In this document: positions 24,137 to 33,173 of the stretch, piece after piece
How the letters are laid out: the number at the start of each line of letters is the position of its first letter
Numbering within the stretch: the stretch's first letter is position 1
Assembly (NCBI RefSeq): GCF_036242395.1
Contig: NZ_CP108458.1
Location: 4,402,001 to 4,466,000 of the forward strand
DNA length: 64,000 nucleotides
Source of the DNA: Kitasatospora sp. NBC_01266
GTDB taxonomy: Bacteria > Actinomycetota > Actinomycetes > Streptomycetales > Streptomycetaceae
Reading direction: 5' to 3'
Position numbers and translations under genes: made by a program
Notes under the pieces: generated by a model
What the model was told of the DNA's origin: nothing
Seen by the model: only the letters and a program-made list of their open reading frames with translations
Databases searched by the model: none

Positions 24137-26542
24137 CTAGGGGTGCGCCGCAGCCCCTTCGGTGGGCGCCTGGCCGTCCGGTTCGTACGGATCCGTCCCC
24201 AGGGGGGCGGCCTCGCCGTCCGCCGTTGCGGCCCCATCGGTGCCCTCGGGCGCGTCGGGGTCGATCAGCGGTGCGTCCGGGTCCTCGTCGGGCTCGCCAC
24301 TGCGCTTGCGGCGCTGCAGGAAGAACCGCAGTCCGGCGAGCAGCACCAGCGCGCCGCCGGCCCCGACCACCCACCAGACCCCGCTGGTCACTTGGCTGAC
24401 CTCGACGGTGAACGTCACCTCGGGGCCGTAGCGCTGCGCGTCGGGTCCGGTGGTGTACAGCTGGGCGGTCATCTGCACCGGCCCGTTGCCCTTGGCCTGG
24501 GCGAGGAACTTGAGCGAGGTGCTCTGGCCGGCGCTCAGCACTATGTCCTGCTGCTTGCTGACGTTCAGCCGGGTCGGCTGGCTCGAGGTGAGCCGCAGTT
24601 CCAGGTTGGTCACCGGCTGCGTGAGCTCGTTGCGGACGCTGACCTGGATCAGCCCCTCATCACCCGCAAGCGTGATCTTGCTGCTCTTCTTCGGGATGAA
24701 GACCGCGCCGGTCAGCTGCGTCAGGTAGTTCTGGACGTCCTGGCGGTAGCTGCTGCCAGCCGGCTCGGCGCCGCGCCAGGAGGTGGAGACCGAGCGGAGT
24801 ATGGCGGCGCTGAACGGGCTGCTGACCCGGTTCTGCAGGGTGAGGATCCGCAGCAGCTGGTCCATCCCGTTCTGGGTGCTGGCGACCTCCTGGAAGCCGC
24901 TGATCGGCAGTTCGGCGCCGCGCAGTGCACCGGGGTAGTTGTCGGCGGGGGCGATCACGGTGCCGTCGGTGGCCGGGTCGGCGGGGGCGCTGGTCACCTG
25001 GTCCAGCGTCGTCATCCGGACCCACTGGCCCTGCGCCTTCAGCAGCGACTCCTGGAGGACCTGCGCGGTGTCGGCGGACAGGTTGCGCGGCGGCATCACC
25101 ACCAGGGTCCGCGAGGTGTGCGGCTGCTCCCGGGAGGTCGCCAGGGTCTCGGCGAGCAGCCGCTGCTCGATCGCCGCCTTCGCCCCCGGCGCGCTCGGGT
25201 TGTAGGACTGCAGCAGGTCCGCGATGGTGCTGTCGGCGACCACCGCCGTCAGTCCGTTCGGCAGCGGTCGCGCGGCGCTCGGGGTGTAGTTCAGGGAGCG
25301 CGGATCGGTCACGCTCGAGCTGTTCACCACCACCCGCGAGGCGCCCAGCTGCTGGGCGACCTGGGCGGTCTGCTGGTCCAGGTAGCCCTGGTAGGGCCAG
25401 GCGACGTCGTCCTGCGGGTGGTCCAGCGAGAGCCGGCCCTCCACGGTCAGCTGGCCGGCTTGCTGGGCCTTGCTGAGGGCGGTGTTCAGCGCGGGCAGAT
25501 TGCCGCCGTTGTGCGCGATCGAGGCCAGGTCGGGGTCGCCGTACGGCAGCGCGACCACCTCGTCGCCGGACTTGGTGACGGCATCGCGCAGGTCCGCCAA
25601 CCACTGTGTGGCGACCGCCCGCCCGGTGCCGGCGGTGGTGGTGTCGTCCCGCGCCGGGGTGCCGGGGGGACCGGGCAGCTGGACCCGGTACGGCTTGGTC
25701 ATCGCGTACACCGCGTCCAGCAGATCCGGGTCGATCACCCAGGTCAGCGACGGGATGCTCTTGCCGAGGGAGAGCAGCTGGCCCAGCCGCCCGTCCGGCT
25801 TCAGCTCGGTGGCCAGGTTGTCGTCGCGCAGGACCGGGGTCTGGTCGGCGTCCGGCATGGTCTGGGCGACCAGCTCGGGGGCGTGGGTGAGCGGCCAGAG
25901 GGTGGCGACCTGGCTGGGGTCGGAGTCCGTGGTGCCGCTCGGGGAGTACGGCAGCAGGGTGCGGGCGATGCCGACCTGGTGCGGTGTCGAGTCGTCCGAA
26001 CTGCCGGCGTCGACCTCCACCGCCAGCTCGTAGACGCCGGGCCGAGGCAGCTTGAGGTCGCTCTGCGCCACCTGCGGCAGGGTGAACGGGACGCTGGCCC
26101 CCGGCGCCAGGTCGCCCACCGTGGTGACGGGGGCGGACAGTTGCTGGCCGTCGCCGTTGCTCGGGGTATGGGCGGACAGGTCGCTGATCGCGCTGCGACC
26201 GAGCAGCGGCTGCTTGCCCGCGCCCAGCGCCAAGCCCAGCTGCGCGTTCGTGAGCGTGCTGGTGCTGGTGTTGGTGACGGTGCCGCTGATGTTCAGGGGG
26301 TCGCCGGTGGCCGCACCGGGCTGCTGGACGGCGGAGATGGTGACCGTGACCGGGGAGTCGGAGGAGGAGGTGGCGAACTCGGCCATGGGGCCGCCGGCCG
26401 CGGCGGCCGGCGCGACGCCGACGGTGCCGAGCAGCGCCAGCGCGCCGGTGAGCAGCAGGGAGGACCGCAGCGCCTTGGTCAGCCGCCTGGCGGGCGGCAC
26501 AGCCGCGCCTGGACTTCCGGTGTGCCGTACTGGCTCGCCCAC
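24137..26542 (-). CDS. DUF6049 family secreted, membrane-anchored protein
   Basis: 801 residues from a GTG. A signal peptide (basic RRLTKALRSS, then SLLLTGALALLGTVG, with an AAAAG cleavage region) spans about residues 20-50. A long extracellular region of beta-rich repeats includes WVIDPDLLDAVYAM and LLRILTLQNRVSSPFSAAI. A single C-terminal TM (GVWWVVGAGGALVLLAGLRFFL) is followed by a short basic-acidic tail. Topology is extracellular with a C-terminal anchor. It precedes murJ with a 90-base gap and is a conserved neighbour of it in actinobacteria. Its role is unknown; a wall function is suggested only by position. Confidence 0.82.
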   Translation of the reverse strand: MGEPVRHTGSPGAAVPPARRLTKALRSSLLLTGALALLGTVGVAPAAAAGGPMAEFATSSSDSPVTVTISAVQQPGAATGDPLNISGTVTNTSTSTLTNAQLGLALGAGKQPLLGRSAISDLSAHTPSNGDGQQLSAPVTTVGDLAPGASVPFTLPQVAQSDLKLPRPGVYELAVEVDAGSSDDSTPHQVGIARTLLPYSPSGTTDSDPSQVATLWPLTHAPELVAQTMPDADQTPVLRDDNLATELKPDGRLGQLLSLGKSIPSLTWVIDPDLLDAVYAMTKPYRVQLPGPPGTPARDDTTTAGTGRAVATQWLADLRDAVTKSGDEVVALPYGDPDLASIAHNGGNLPALNTALSKAQQAGQLTVEGRLSLDHPQDDVAWPYQGYLDQQTAQVAQQLGASRVVVNSSSVTDPRSLNYTPSAARPLPNGLTAVVADSTIADLLQSYNPSAPGAKAAIEQRLLAETLATSREQPHTSRTLVVMPPRNLSADTAQVLQESLLKAQGQWVRMTTLDQVTSAPADPATDGTVIAPADNYPGALRGAELPISGFQEVASTQNGMDQLLRILTLQNRVSSPFSAAILRSVSTSWRGAEPAGSSYRQDVQNYLTQLTGAVFIPKKSSKITLAGDEGLIQVSVRNELTQPVTNLELRLTSSQPTRLNVSKQQDIVLSAGQSTSLKFLAQAKGNGPVQMTAQLYTTGPDAQRYGPEVTFTVEVSQVTSGVWWVVGAGGALVLLAGLRFFLQRRKRSGEPDEDPDAPLIDPDAPEGTDGAATADGEAAPLGTDPYEPDGQAPTEGAAAHP

Positions 26543-26778
26543 GCGCTTCGTCCTCGCCGTCCTGATCCGCGGTCGTCATCGCCCCGGTCCGCAGCACCGC
26601 GACGACACGCGGCGTCGGGCTCGCGCCCGCTGCGGACCATCGGTCCCACCGGCATGGTAACGACGCTGCCGGGTCCGCAGTGTTGCGGGCCGGACAATGG
26701 AGGCCGGTGACCGGGCGCCCGGTGCGGCCGGGAAAAGCCGTGAGCTGCGGAGCGACGGGGCACGTACCCTTGTGTGCC

Positions 26779-28278
26779 GTGTCCAACGACGATGAATCCA
26801 CCGCCGCCCGCCCCGCTCCCGCCGACCCGATCAGTGCGCTGCCAGGCCTGAGCGAGGCCCAGACGCTGGGCCTGCAGGAGCTGCTCCGGGTCTCCCCGGT
26901 CGCGGACGAGATCGCCCGGCGGTTCCAGGAGGCCGGCTTCCGGCTGGCCCTGGTCGGGGGTTCGGTACGGGACGCGCTGCTCGGCCGGCTCGGCAACGAT
27001 CTGGACTTCACCACCGACGCGCGCCCTCAGCAGGTCCTCAAGCTGGTCCGGGGCTGGGCCGACGCGGTCTGGGACGTGGGCATCGCCTTCGGCACCGTCG
27101 GTGCCCGCAAGGACACCGCCGATGGCAGCTTCCTGATCGAGATCACCACCTACCGCAGCGAGGCCTACGACCGCACCTCGCGCAAGCCCGAGGTGACCTA
27201 CGGCGACACCATCGGGCAGGACCTGGTCCGGCGCGACTTCACGGTGAACGCGATGGCCGTGGACCTGCCGGGACGCGGCTTCGTCGACCCGCACCACGGT
27301 CTGGAGGACCTGGAGGCCCGGGTGCTGCGCACCCCCGCGACCCCCGAGGAGTCCTTCTCCGACGACCCGCTGCGGATGATGCGCGCCGCCCGCTTCGCCG
27401 CCCAGCTCGACTTCGAGCCCGCGCCCGAGGTGGTCGCGGCGATGACCGCGATGGCGGAGCGGATCTCCATCGTCTCGGCCGAGCGCGTCCAGGCCGAACT
27501 GAACAAGCTGCTGCTCGCCAAGCACCCGGTGAAGGGCCTGCGGCTGCTGGTGGAGACCGGGCTGGCCGGCCAGGTGCTGCCCGAGCTGCCCGCCCTGCAG
27601 CTCGAGGAGGACGAGCACCACCGGCACAAGGACGTCTACGAGCACTCGCTCACCGTGCTGGAGCAGGCCATCGCCCTGGAGCAGGACGGCCCGGACCTGA
27701 CGCTGCGGCTGGCCGCGCTGCTGCACGACATCGGCAAGCCGCGCACCCGCCGCTTCGAGTCGGACGGACGGGTCTCCTTCCACCACCACGAGATGGTCGG
27801 CGCGAAGATGACCCGCAAGCGGATGCGGGAGCTGAAGTACTCCAAGGAACTGATCGACGACGTCTCGCGGCTGGTCGAGCTGCACCTGCGGTTCCACGGC
27901 TACGGCGGCGGCGAGTGGACCGACTCCGCGGTGCGCCGCTACGTGACCGACGCCGGGCCGCTGCTGGAGCGCCTGCACAAGCTGACCCGCTCCGACTGCA
28001 CCACCCGCAACAAGAAGAAGGCCGTCACCCTCTCGCGCACCTACGACGGCCTGGAGGTGCGGATCGCCGAGCTCAAGGAGCGGGAGGAGCTGGACTCCAT
28101 CCGCCCCGAGCTGGACGGCAACCAGATCATGGAACTGCTCGAGCTGAAGCCCGGCCCAGTGGTGGGCAAGGCCTACAAGCACCTGCTGGAGCTGCGCCTG
28201 GAGCACGGCCCGATGGAGCACGAGGCGGCGGTGGCAGCCCTCAGGCAGTGGTGGGCGGCGGAGCAGGACGGCGCCTGA
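26779..28278 (+). CDS. cca: CCA tRNA nucleotidyltransferase
   Basis: Adds or repairs the 3' CCA end of tRNA. The product is 499 residues from GTG 26779. A TACCCT -10-like hexamer eight bases before this start suggests a leaderless message. The polymerase head shows LVGGSVRDALLGRLGNDLDF with the catalytic DLD pair. RRDFTVNAMA and the base-selecting EESFSDDPLRMMRAARFA follow. The C-terminal half carries an HD domain (HSLTVL, LLHDIGKPRTR), as in many bacterial members. It diverges from the DUF6049 gene across a 236-base gap. Confidence 0.95.
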   Translation: MSNDDESTAARPAPADPISALPGLSEAQTLGLQELLRVSPVADEIARRFQEAGFRLALVGGSVRDALLGRLGNDLDFTTDARPQQVLKLVRGWADAVWDVGIAFGTVGARKDTADGSFLIEITTYRSEAYDRTSRKPEVTYGDTIGQDLVRRDFTVNAMAVDLPGRGFVDPHHGLEDLEARVLRTPATPEESFSDDPLRMMRAARFAAQLDFEPAPEVVAAMTAMAERISIVSAERVQAELNKLLLAKHPVKGLRLLVETGLAGQVLPELPALQLEEDEHHRHKDVYEHSLTVLEQAIALEQDGPDLTLRLAALLHDIGKPRTRRFESDGRVSFHHHEMVGAKMTRKRMRELKYSKELIDDVSRLVELHLRFHGYGGGEWTDSAVRRYVTDAGPLLERLHKLTRSDCTTRNKKKAVTLSRTYDGLEVRIAELKEREELDSIRPELDGNQIMELLELKPGPVVGKAYKHLLELRLEHGPMEHEAAVAALRQWWAAEQDGA

Positions 28279-28286
28279 CGGCGTTC

Positions 28287-28329
28287 GGCCCGTTGCCGGG
28301 CGCGCGGACCGCGCGCCCGGCAACGGGCC
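28287..28329. terminator. Bidirectional terminator between cca and the LppU-like gene
   Basis: GGCCCGTTGCCGGGCGCGC (28287-28305) is perfectly inverted at 28311-28329 around a five-base centre. The stem is 19 bp and separates convergent genes. Confidence 0.9.
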
Positions 28330-28345
28330 GATGGGCCTGCTCGGA

Positions 28346-29551
28346 TCAGACGCTGGAGCCGGCCGGGTCTGCCGAACTGCCGTCGCCCGAGGTGTCGTCA
28401 GGGGTGCTGCTCGGCGCGTTGCCCGGTGTGTTGGGTGCCAGGCACAGGACGAAACTGTCGCCGGCGTTCGGGTGCGCGTAGTAGGTCGTGGCGGCCGGGT
28501 AGACGGAGCAGGCGTCGGCGGGGTTGTCCAGGCTGGCGACCCGGCCGAGCACGCGGTACTGGGCGTGCGTGTCGCCGCACGGCACGACGGTGACGTCCGG
28601 GTTGGTCTGGTTCTGGATCGCCGCGCCGTTGGCGTCCCGCAGGCAGTCGCCGCCGTTGGCGTTGAGCACCGAGGTGCCGACCACGTTGTCGGTGCCGTCG
28701 GAGTTGGCGAGGCCGACCAGCACCAGGGCCAGCACCGTGATCGAGGCCACCACCGAGACGAGGGGCACCAGCAGCATCCAGATCGCGCCGCGCTTGGTGA
28801 GCGGGGTGCCGGGATCGAGCTGCGGGCCGTGGGTGCCGGGGGCGGGCGGCGGAAGCTGACGGATCTTCTGATAGGCGGACCGGGTGCGCAGCAGGGCGAT
28901 CAACGTGAAGAGCGGTGAGAGGTAGGCCCACCAGCCGCGCAGCAGGGTGTACTGGGAGAGCTGACGGACCGTCGCCGTGCCGCAGACCTGGCAGTAGGGG
29001 CCCGGCTGTCGCAGGAAGCGCATCAGCACGATCAGGCCCTGGTGCCCGTACACCGTGACGTCCGCGGCCGGCATGCCGCCGCAGACCCGGCAGGCCGGCG
29101 GCACCGGCGGGTAGCCGTAACCGTAGTCATAGGCGTACCCGGGCTGGGCGTATCCGGCTTGGGCGTATCCGGGCTGGGCAGAGCCGGGCTGGGCAAAGGC
29201 GGCGTCGGCGGGCTGGGCGTACGGGTTGGGAGGGTACGGGCCGGGGGCGTACGGGTTCGGCGCGGTGTCCTGCGGCTGGGCCGGGCTGGGTGCCTGGGCG
29301 GGGGCGGGCGGCGGTGTCGCCGGCATCGGCGGGGCTTGCGGTGCTACGGCCTCGGCTGTTGGTGCTGCCTCAGGGACGGGCGGTGCCTCAGGGGCCGGCG
29401 GTGCCTCGGCAGCGGGCGCCGCGTCGGTCACCGGTGCGGCCTGGGTGGGGAAAACCGGCGGCGGCAGCGTGGGCATCGGCGGGCGGTCGGAGGGCTCCGC
29501 CGGAGGCACCGGTGGGGTGTACGGGTTCGGTGGCTGGTTCGGACTGCTCAC
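28346..29551 (-). CDS. LppU/SCO3897-family membrane protein
   Basis: 401 residues from a GTG. The first ~150 residues are Pro/Ala-rich, with short repeats of the form AQPGYAQ near residues 120-135. Two CxxC pairs (CRVCGG and CQVCGT) may bind zinc. Helices around GWWAYLSPLFTLIALL and WMLLVPLVSVVASITVLALVLVGLA anchor the protein. The C-terminal outer domain has four cysteines (GDCL, VPCGD, DACSV, LCLAP), matching the LppU-like domain. No function is known. A TAGGGT -10-like hexamer upstream at 29644-29639 on the minus strand may be its promoter. Confidence 0.8.
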   Translation of the reverse strand: MSSPNQPPNPYTPPVPPAEPSDRPPMPTLPPPVFPTQAAPVTDAAPAAEAPPAPEAPPVPEAAPTAEAVAPQAPPMPATPPPAPAQAPSPAQPQDTAPNPYAPGPYPPNPYAQPADAAFAQPGSAQPGYAQAGYAQPGYAYDYGYGYPPVPPACRVCGGMPAADVTVYGHQGLIVLMRFLRQPGPYCQVCGTATVRQLSQYTLLRGWWAYLSPLFTLIALLRTRSAYQKIRQLPPPAPGTHGPQLDPGTPLTKRGAIWMLLVPLVSVVASITVLALVLVGLANSDGTDNVVGTSVLNANGGDCLRDANGAAIQNQTNPDVTVVPCGDTHAQYRVLGRVASLDNPADACSVYPAATTYYAHPNAGDSFVLCLAPNTPGNAPSSTPDDTSGDGSSADPAGSSV

Positions 29552-29677
29552 GACGGCTCTCCGAGCGCGGCACGACGGCCAAGGGGCGACAGAAAGGGAA
29601 CGGAGTGGAGTGGTTCTGTGACGCGATGGTGCGGACGTACCCTAGCGATTCACGCCGTCGCGGTCACCAGCGCCCGC

Positions 29678-30991
29678 TCACGCGGGCCGGCGGGCGTACA
29701 GCGCGGCGCTGAGCCCGTACACCGCGGCGACCCCGAGCACCACGCCCGCGGAACGACCGTTCAGCGGCAGCACCAGTGCGGTGACCCCGGCCGCCGCCAC
29801 GAAGGCGACGTTGAAGAGCACGTCGTAGAGCGCGAAGACGCGGCCCCGGTAGTCGTCCTCGACCGCGTTCTGCACGATCGTGTCGGCACAGATCTTGGTG
29901 CCCTGGGTGACCACGCCGAGCAGCAGCGCGGCGGCCATCGCGGGTCCGGCGGTGAAGAAGAGCCCCAACCCCGGGACGAAGACGGCGGCCGAGCCGAGGC
30001 AGGCGACCATCCAGCCGGTGAGTCCGAGCCGCCGGGTGAACCAGGGGCTGACGACCGCGGCCAGGAAGAAGCCGACCGCCGAGAGGCCGAGTGCGGTGCC
30101 GAGGGTGGCCAGTCCCGCCTGGCTGTCGGCGGGGTTGTTGAAGGTGTACCGGGAGAGCATCAGCACGGTGACGATCAGCACGCCGTAGCAGAACCGCGCC
30201 GCGGTGACCGCTGCGAGCGCGTGCAGGGCGGGCCGGCTCTCCTTGACCAGGTGGCGGAGCCCCTCGACCAGTGCGTGGCCGGCCCGGCCGAGCGCGGCCC
30301 GCAGGTCGGGGCGGTCCGGGTGGTGCTCGGGACCGAGCAGATCCGGAGCCATCCGGCGCGCCGCCAGCGAGGCGGCGAGGTAGAGCGCGGCGGCCACGGT
30401 GACCAGGGCGGCGTCCGCGCTTGGTCCGGGCGGCAGCACCTGGTGGACCAGGAACCCGACGCCGCCACCGCAGGCGGCTGCGATGGTCCCGGCGGTGGGG
30501 GAGAGCGCGTTGGCCGTGACCAGCTGGGCGGGCTCGACGACCCGGGGCAGCGCGGCCGACAGGCCCGCCAGGATGAACCGGTTGAGCGCGGTGACCAGCA
30601 GCGCGGAGGCGAAGAAGAGCCACTCGGGCGCCCGCCCGAGCAGCAGCGCGGCGGTCGCCAGGCCCAGGCCGAAGCGGGCCAGGTTGCCCAGGTAGAGCAC
30701 CTGACGGCGGCGCCAGCGGTCGAGCAGCACACCGGCGAACGGGCCGACCACCGAGAACGGCAGCAGCAGGACCGCCAGCATCGAGGCGATGTCGGCGGGG
30801 GTGGCCTGGCGCTCCGGGGAGAAGATCACGTAGGAGGCCAGCGAGACCTGGAAGACCCCGTCGGAGAGCTGGGAGACCAGCCGGACGGTCAGCAGCCGCC
30901 GGAAGTCCCGGGTGCCCAGCAGCGCGCGGAGCGTGGCCCGGTCAGCGGACTGGGAGCTGCGGATCGGGGCCGGCCTTCTGGTGATCGCCAT
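29678..30991 (-). CDS. Major facilitator superfamily transporter
   Basis: 437 residues from ATG 30991 with about 12 TM helices. The cytoplasmic loop between helices 2 and 3 reads GVLLDRWRRRQVLYLGNLARF, an MFS signature of the drug-exporter or MFS_3 type. The N-terminal LVSQLSDGVFQVSLASYVIF is typical of that subfamily. Substrate is not predictable. It follows ino1 on the same strand, separated by a 195-base gap holding a parS palindrome and direct repeats. It is conserved between the LppU-like gene and ino1 in related genomes. Confidence 0.85.
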   Translation of the reverse strand: MAITRRPAPIRSSQSADRATLRALLGTRDFRRLLTVRLVSQLSDGVFQVSLASYVIFSPERQATPADIASMLAVLLLPFSVVGPFAGVLLDRWRRRQVLYLGNLARFGLGLATAALLLGRAPEWLFFASALLVTALNRFILAGLSAALPRVVEPAQLVTANALSPTAGTIAAACGGGVGFLVHQVLPPGPSADAALVTVAAALYLAASLAARRMAPDLLGPEHHPDRPDLRAALGRAGHALVEGLRHLVKESRPALHALAAVTAARFCYGVLIVTVLMLSRYTFNNPADSQAGLATLGTALGLSAVGFFLAAVVSPWFTRRLGLTGWMVACLGSAAVFVPGLGLFFTAGPAMAAALLLGVVTQGTKICADTIVQNAVEDDYRGRVFALYDVLFNVAFVAAAGVTALVLPLNGRSAGVVLGVAAVYGLSAALYARRPA

Positions 30992-31010
30992 CAGCTCAGG
31001 GTGTCATGAC

Positions 31011-31044
31011 GATGGCCGATGTTTCACGTGAAACATCGGCCATC
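31011..31044. other. parS: parS site 7 at the centre of a 34-bp perfect palindrome
   Basis: GTTTCACGTGAAAC at 31021-31034 is extended symmetrically by ten bases on each side (GATGGCCGAT and ATCGGCCATC). The palindrome starts 20 bases upstream of the MFS gene. The extra symmetry may add a stem-loop or operator role. Confidence 0.85.
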
Positions 31045-31080
31045 ATCATGACGCCGGCTCAGCCGGCTTTCAGCGTCGAG

Positions 31081-31174
31081 CGCTCAGCGCTCAGTGCTGA
31101 ACAGTCGCGACCCGCTGCGGAGCAGCTAGTCGATCGGAGTGCTGCGCTCAGCGCTCAGCGTTGAACAGTCGCGA
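31081..31174. repeat. Two 30-bp direct repeats downstream of ino1
   Basis: The 30-base unit beginning CGCTCAGCGCTCAG and ending GAACAGTCGCGA occurs at 31081-31110 and 31145-31174, with 28 of 30 identical. A partial third copy overlaps the last codons of ino1 at 31183-31195. It looks like duplication of the gene end. Confidence 0.85.
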
Positions 31175-31186
31175 ACCTCGCTGCGC

Positions 31187-32269
31187 TCAGCGCTCGACCT
31201 CACCGCGGATGAACTTCTCGACGTTCTCCTTGGCCTCGTCGTCGAAGTACTGCACCGGCGGGGACTTCATGAAGTACGACGACGCCGACAGGATCGGGCC
31301 ACCGATGCCGCGGTCCTTGGCGATCTTCGCGGCGCGCACCGCGTCGATGATGACGCCGGCCGAGTTCGGGGAGTCCCAGACCTCGAGCTTGTACTCCAGG
31401 TTCAGCGGAACGTCACCGAAGGCGCGGCCCTCGAGGCGGACGTAGGCCCACTTGCGGTCGTCGAGCCAGGCGACGTAGTCGGACGGGCCGATGTGGACGT
31501 TCTTGGCGCCCATGTCGCGGTCCCGGATCTGCGAGGTGACGGCCTGCGTCTTCGAGATCTTCTTGGACTCCAGGCGCTCGCGCTCGAGCATGTTCTTGAA
31601 GTCCATGTTGCCGCCGACGTTCAGCTGCATGGTGCGCTCGAGGATGACACCGCGGTCCTCGAAGAGCTTGGCCATCACGCGGTGCGTGATGGTGGCGCCC
31701 ACCTGGGACTTGATGTCGTCACCGACGATCGGCACGCCGGCCTCGGTGAACTTGTCCGCCCACTCCTTGGTGCCCGCGATGAACACCGGCAGGGCGTTCA
31801 CGAAGGCGACCTTGGCGTCGATGGCGCACTGCGCGTAGAACTTGGCAGCGGCCTCGGAACCCACCGGCAGGTAGCAGACCAGGACGTCGACCTGGCGGTC
31901 CTTCAGGACCTGCACCACGTCGGCCGGAGTCTCGTCGGACTCCTCGATGGTCTCCCGGTAGTACTTGCCGAGGCCGTCGAGGGTGTGGCCACGCTGCACG
32001 GTGACGCCGGTCGGCGGCACGTCGCAGATCTTGATGGTGTTGTTCTCGCTGGCGCCGATGGCGTGTGCGAGGTCCTGGCCGACCTTCTTGGCGTCGACGT
32101 CGAACGCCGCGACGAACTCCACGTCACTGACGTGGTACTCGCCGAACTGCACGTGCATAAGCCCGGGGACCTTGCCGGCCGGGTCGGCGTCCTTGTAGTA
32201 CTCGACACCCTGCACCAGCGACGCGGCGCAGTTACCCACGCCGACGATGGCTACGCGAACCGAACCCAT
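31187..32269 (-). CDS. ino1: Inositol-1-phosphate synthase (actinobacterial type)
   Basis: NAD-dependent cyclisation of glucose 6-phosphate to 1L-myo-inositol 1-phosphate, the first step toward mycothiol and phosphatidylinositol. It has 360 residues from ATG 32269, with AGGGAG upstream. The NAD-binding GVGNCAAS is at residues 9-16. The family-typical SQVGATITHRV, NVGGNMDFKNML and KAYVRLEGRAFGDVP-like stretches are present, and SYFMKSPP lies near the C-terminus. The length is that of the actinobacterial family rather than the ~530-residue eukaryotic form. It follows a PadR gene, which may control it. Confidence 0.93.
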   Translation of the reverse strand: MGSVRVAIVGVGNCAASLVQGVEYYKDADPAGKVPGLMHVQFGEYHVSDVEFVAAFDVDAKKVGQDLAHAIGASENNTIKICDVPPTGVTVQRGHTLDGLGKYYRETIEESDETPADVVQVLKDRQVDVLVCYLPVGSEAAAKFYAQCAIDAKVAFVNALPVFIAGTKEWADKFTEAGVPIVGDDIKSQVGATITHRVMAKLFEDRGVILERTMQLNVGGNMDFKNMLERERLESKKISKTQAVTSQIRDRDMGAKNVHIGPSDYVAWLDDRKWAYVRLEGRAFGDVPLNLEYKLEVWDSPNSAGVIIDAVRAAKIAKDRGIGGPILSASSYFMKSPPVQYFDDEAKENVEKFIRGEVER

Positions 32270-32404
32270 TCCGGTTGCTCCCTGTGATCTCGTGAGGCCC
32301 ACCGGAGACCGGCGGCCCTCGTCCTGCTTCTTCATCTGACTCATCGACGGGCGCACTGCGCCCACTTCCGCCGCGTGGCACACGCAGACGCGGCGGCGGC
32401 ACTC

Positions 32405-33088
32405 CTAGTCGGAGCGCCCCGGGCGGTCGTGCGGTGGCCGGAGCGGATCGGGGGATCCGCTCTCGTCGCCACGGCCGTCCGAAGACTGTGGTGCCGGGGT
32501 TCTGCCCGGCGGGGCGGCGGCGCGCCCGGTGCGGTTGGCCCGCTCGGTCTCGATCAGCTCGTTCAGCCAGCGGACCTCGCGCTCCACCGACTCCAAGCCG
32601 TGCCGCTGCAGTTCGAGCGTGTAGTCGTCGAACCGCTCACGGGTGCGCGCGATCGAGCTGCGCATCCGCTCCAGCCGCTCCTCCAGCCTGCTGCGGCGAC
32701 CCTCCAGGACGCGCATCCGCACGGCCCGGTCGGTCTGCCCGAAGAAGGCGAAGTGCACGCCGAAGTGCTCGTCCTCCCAGGCGTCCGGGCCGGAGTCGGC
32801 CAGCAGCTCCTCGAAGCGCTCCTTGCCCTCCGGGGAGAGCCGGTAGACGATCTTCGACCGCTTGCCGTTCAGCGCGGTGGCCGGGACATACGCGGTGTCC
32901 GGGTTGTCCTCGACCAGGAAGCCCTGGGCGACCAGGCTCTTCAGGCAGGGGTAGAGCGTGCCGTAGGAGAACGCGCGGAACGAGCCGAGCAGCACGTTGA
33001 GGCGTTTGCGCAGCTCATAGCCGTGCATCGGAGCGTCGTGCAGGAGGCCGAGAACGGCGAACTCCAGCACTCCTGAGCGCCTGCTCAC
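32405..33088 (-). CDS. PadR-family transcriptional regulator
   Basis: 227 residues from a GTG (MSRRSGVLEFAVLGLLHDAP). The PadR winged helix spans residues 1-90, with HGYELRKRLN, SYGTLYPCLKSLVAQGFL and KIVYRLSPEGKERFEELL. A coiled-coil dimerisation region (LEGRRSRLEERLERMRSSIA) and a disordered Arg/Pro tail of ~40 residues follow. It lies directly upstream of ino1 on the same strand with a 135-base gap. A perfect 14-bp palindrome 71 bases upstream is a likely operator. The effector is unknown. Confidence 0.88.
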   Translation of the reverse strand: MSRRSGVLEFAVLGLLHDAPMHGYELRKRLNVLLGSFRAFSYGTLYPCLKSLVAQGFLVEDNPDTAYVPATALNGKRSKIVYRLSPEGKERFEELLADSGPDAWEDEHFGVHFAFFGQTDRAVRMRVLEGRRSRLEERLERMRSSIARTRERFDDYTLELQRHGLESVEREVRWLNELIETERANRTGRAAAPPGRTPAPQSSDGRGDESGSPDPLRPPHDRPGRSD

Positions 33089-33159
33089 GCTGTCCGGCCT
33101 CCCTTCGACGAGCTCCTGGCCAGTACTTCGCCGTGGGCTATGCCGCTGCGATGTATCGA

Positions 33160-33173
33160 CTCGATATATCGAG
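33160..33173. promoter_or_regulatory. Candidate PadR operator palindrome
   Basis: CTCGATATATCGAG is a perfect 14-bp palindrome in an otherwise GC-rich region. It is bracketed by further GTATCGA and GAACGATA half-site-like sequence. AT-centred palindromes overlapping the regulator's own promoter are typical of PadR autoregulation. The rest of the 571-base gap (33089-33659) shows no convincing gene. Confidence 0.6.

Noticed and set aside
21458..26710. A very long open frame on the plus strand opposite murJ and the DUF6049 gene
   Set aside because: It is the antisense of well-supported genes, is rich in Gly, Arg and Gln, and shows no domain. Such shadows are expected at this third-position GC.
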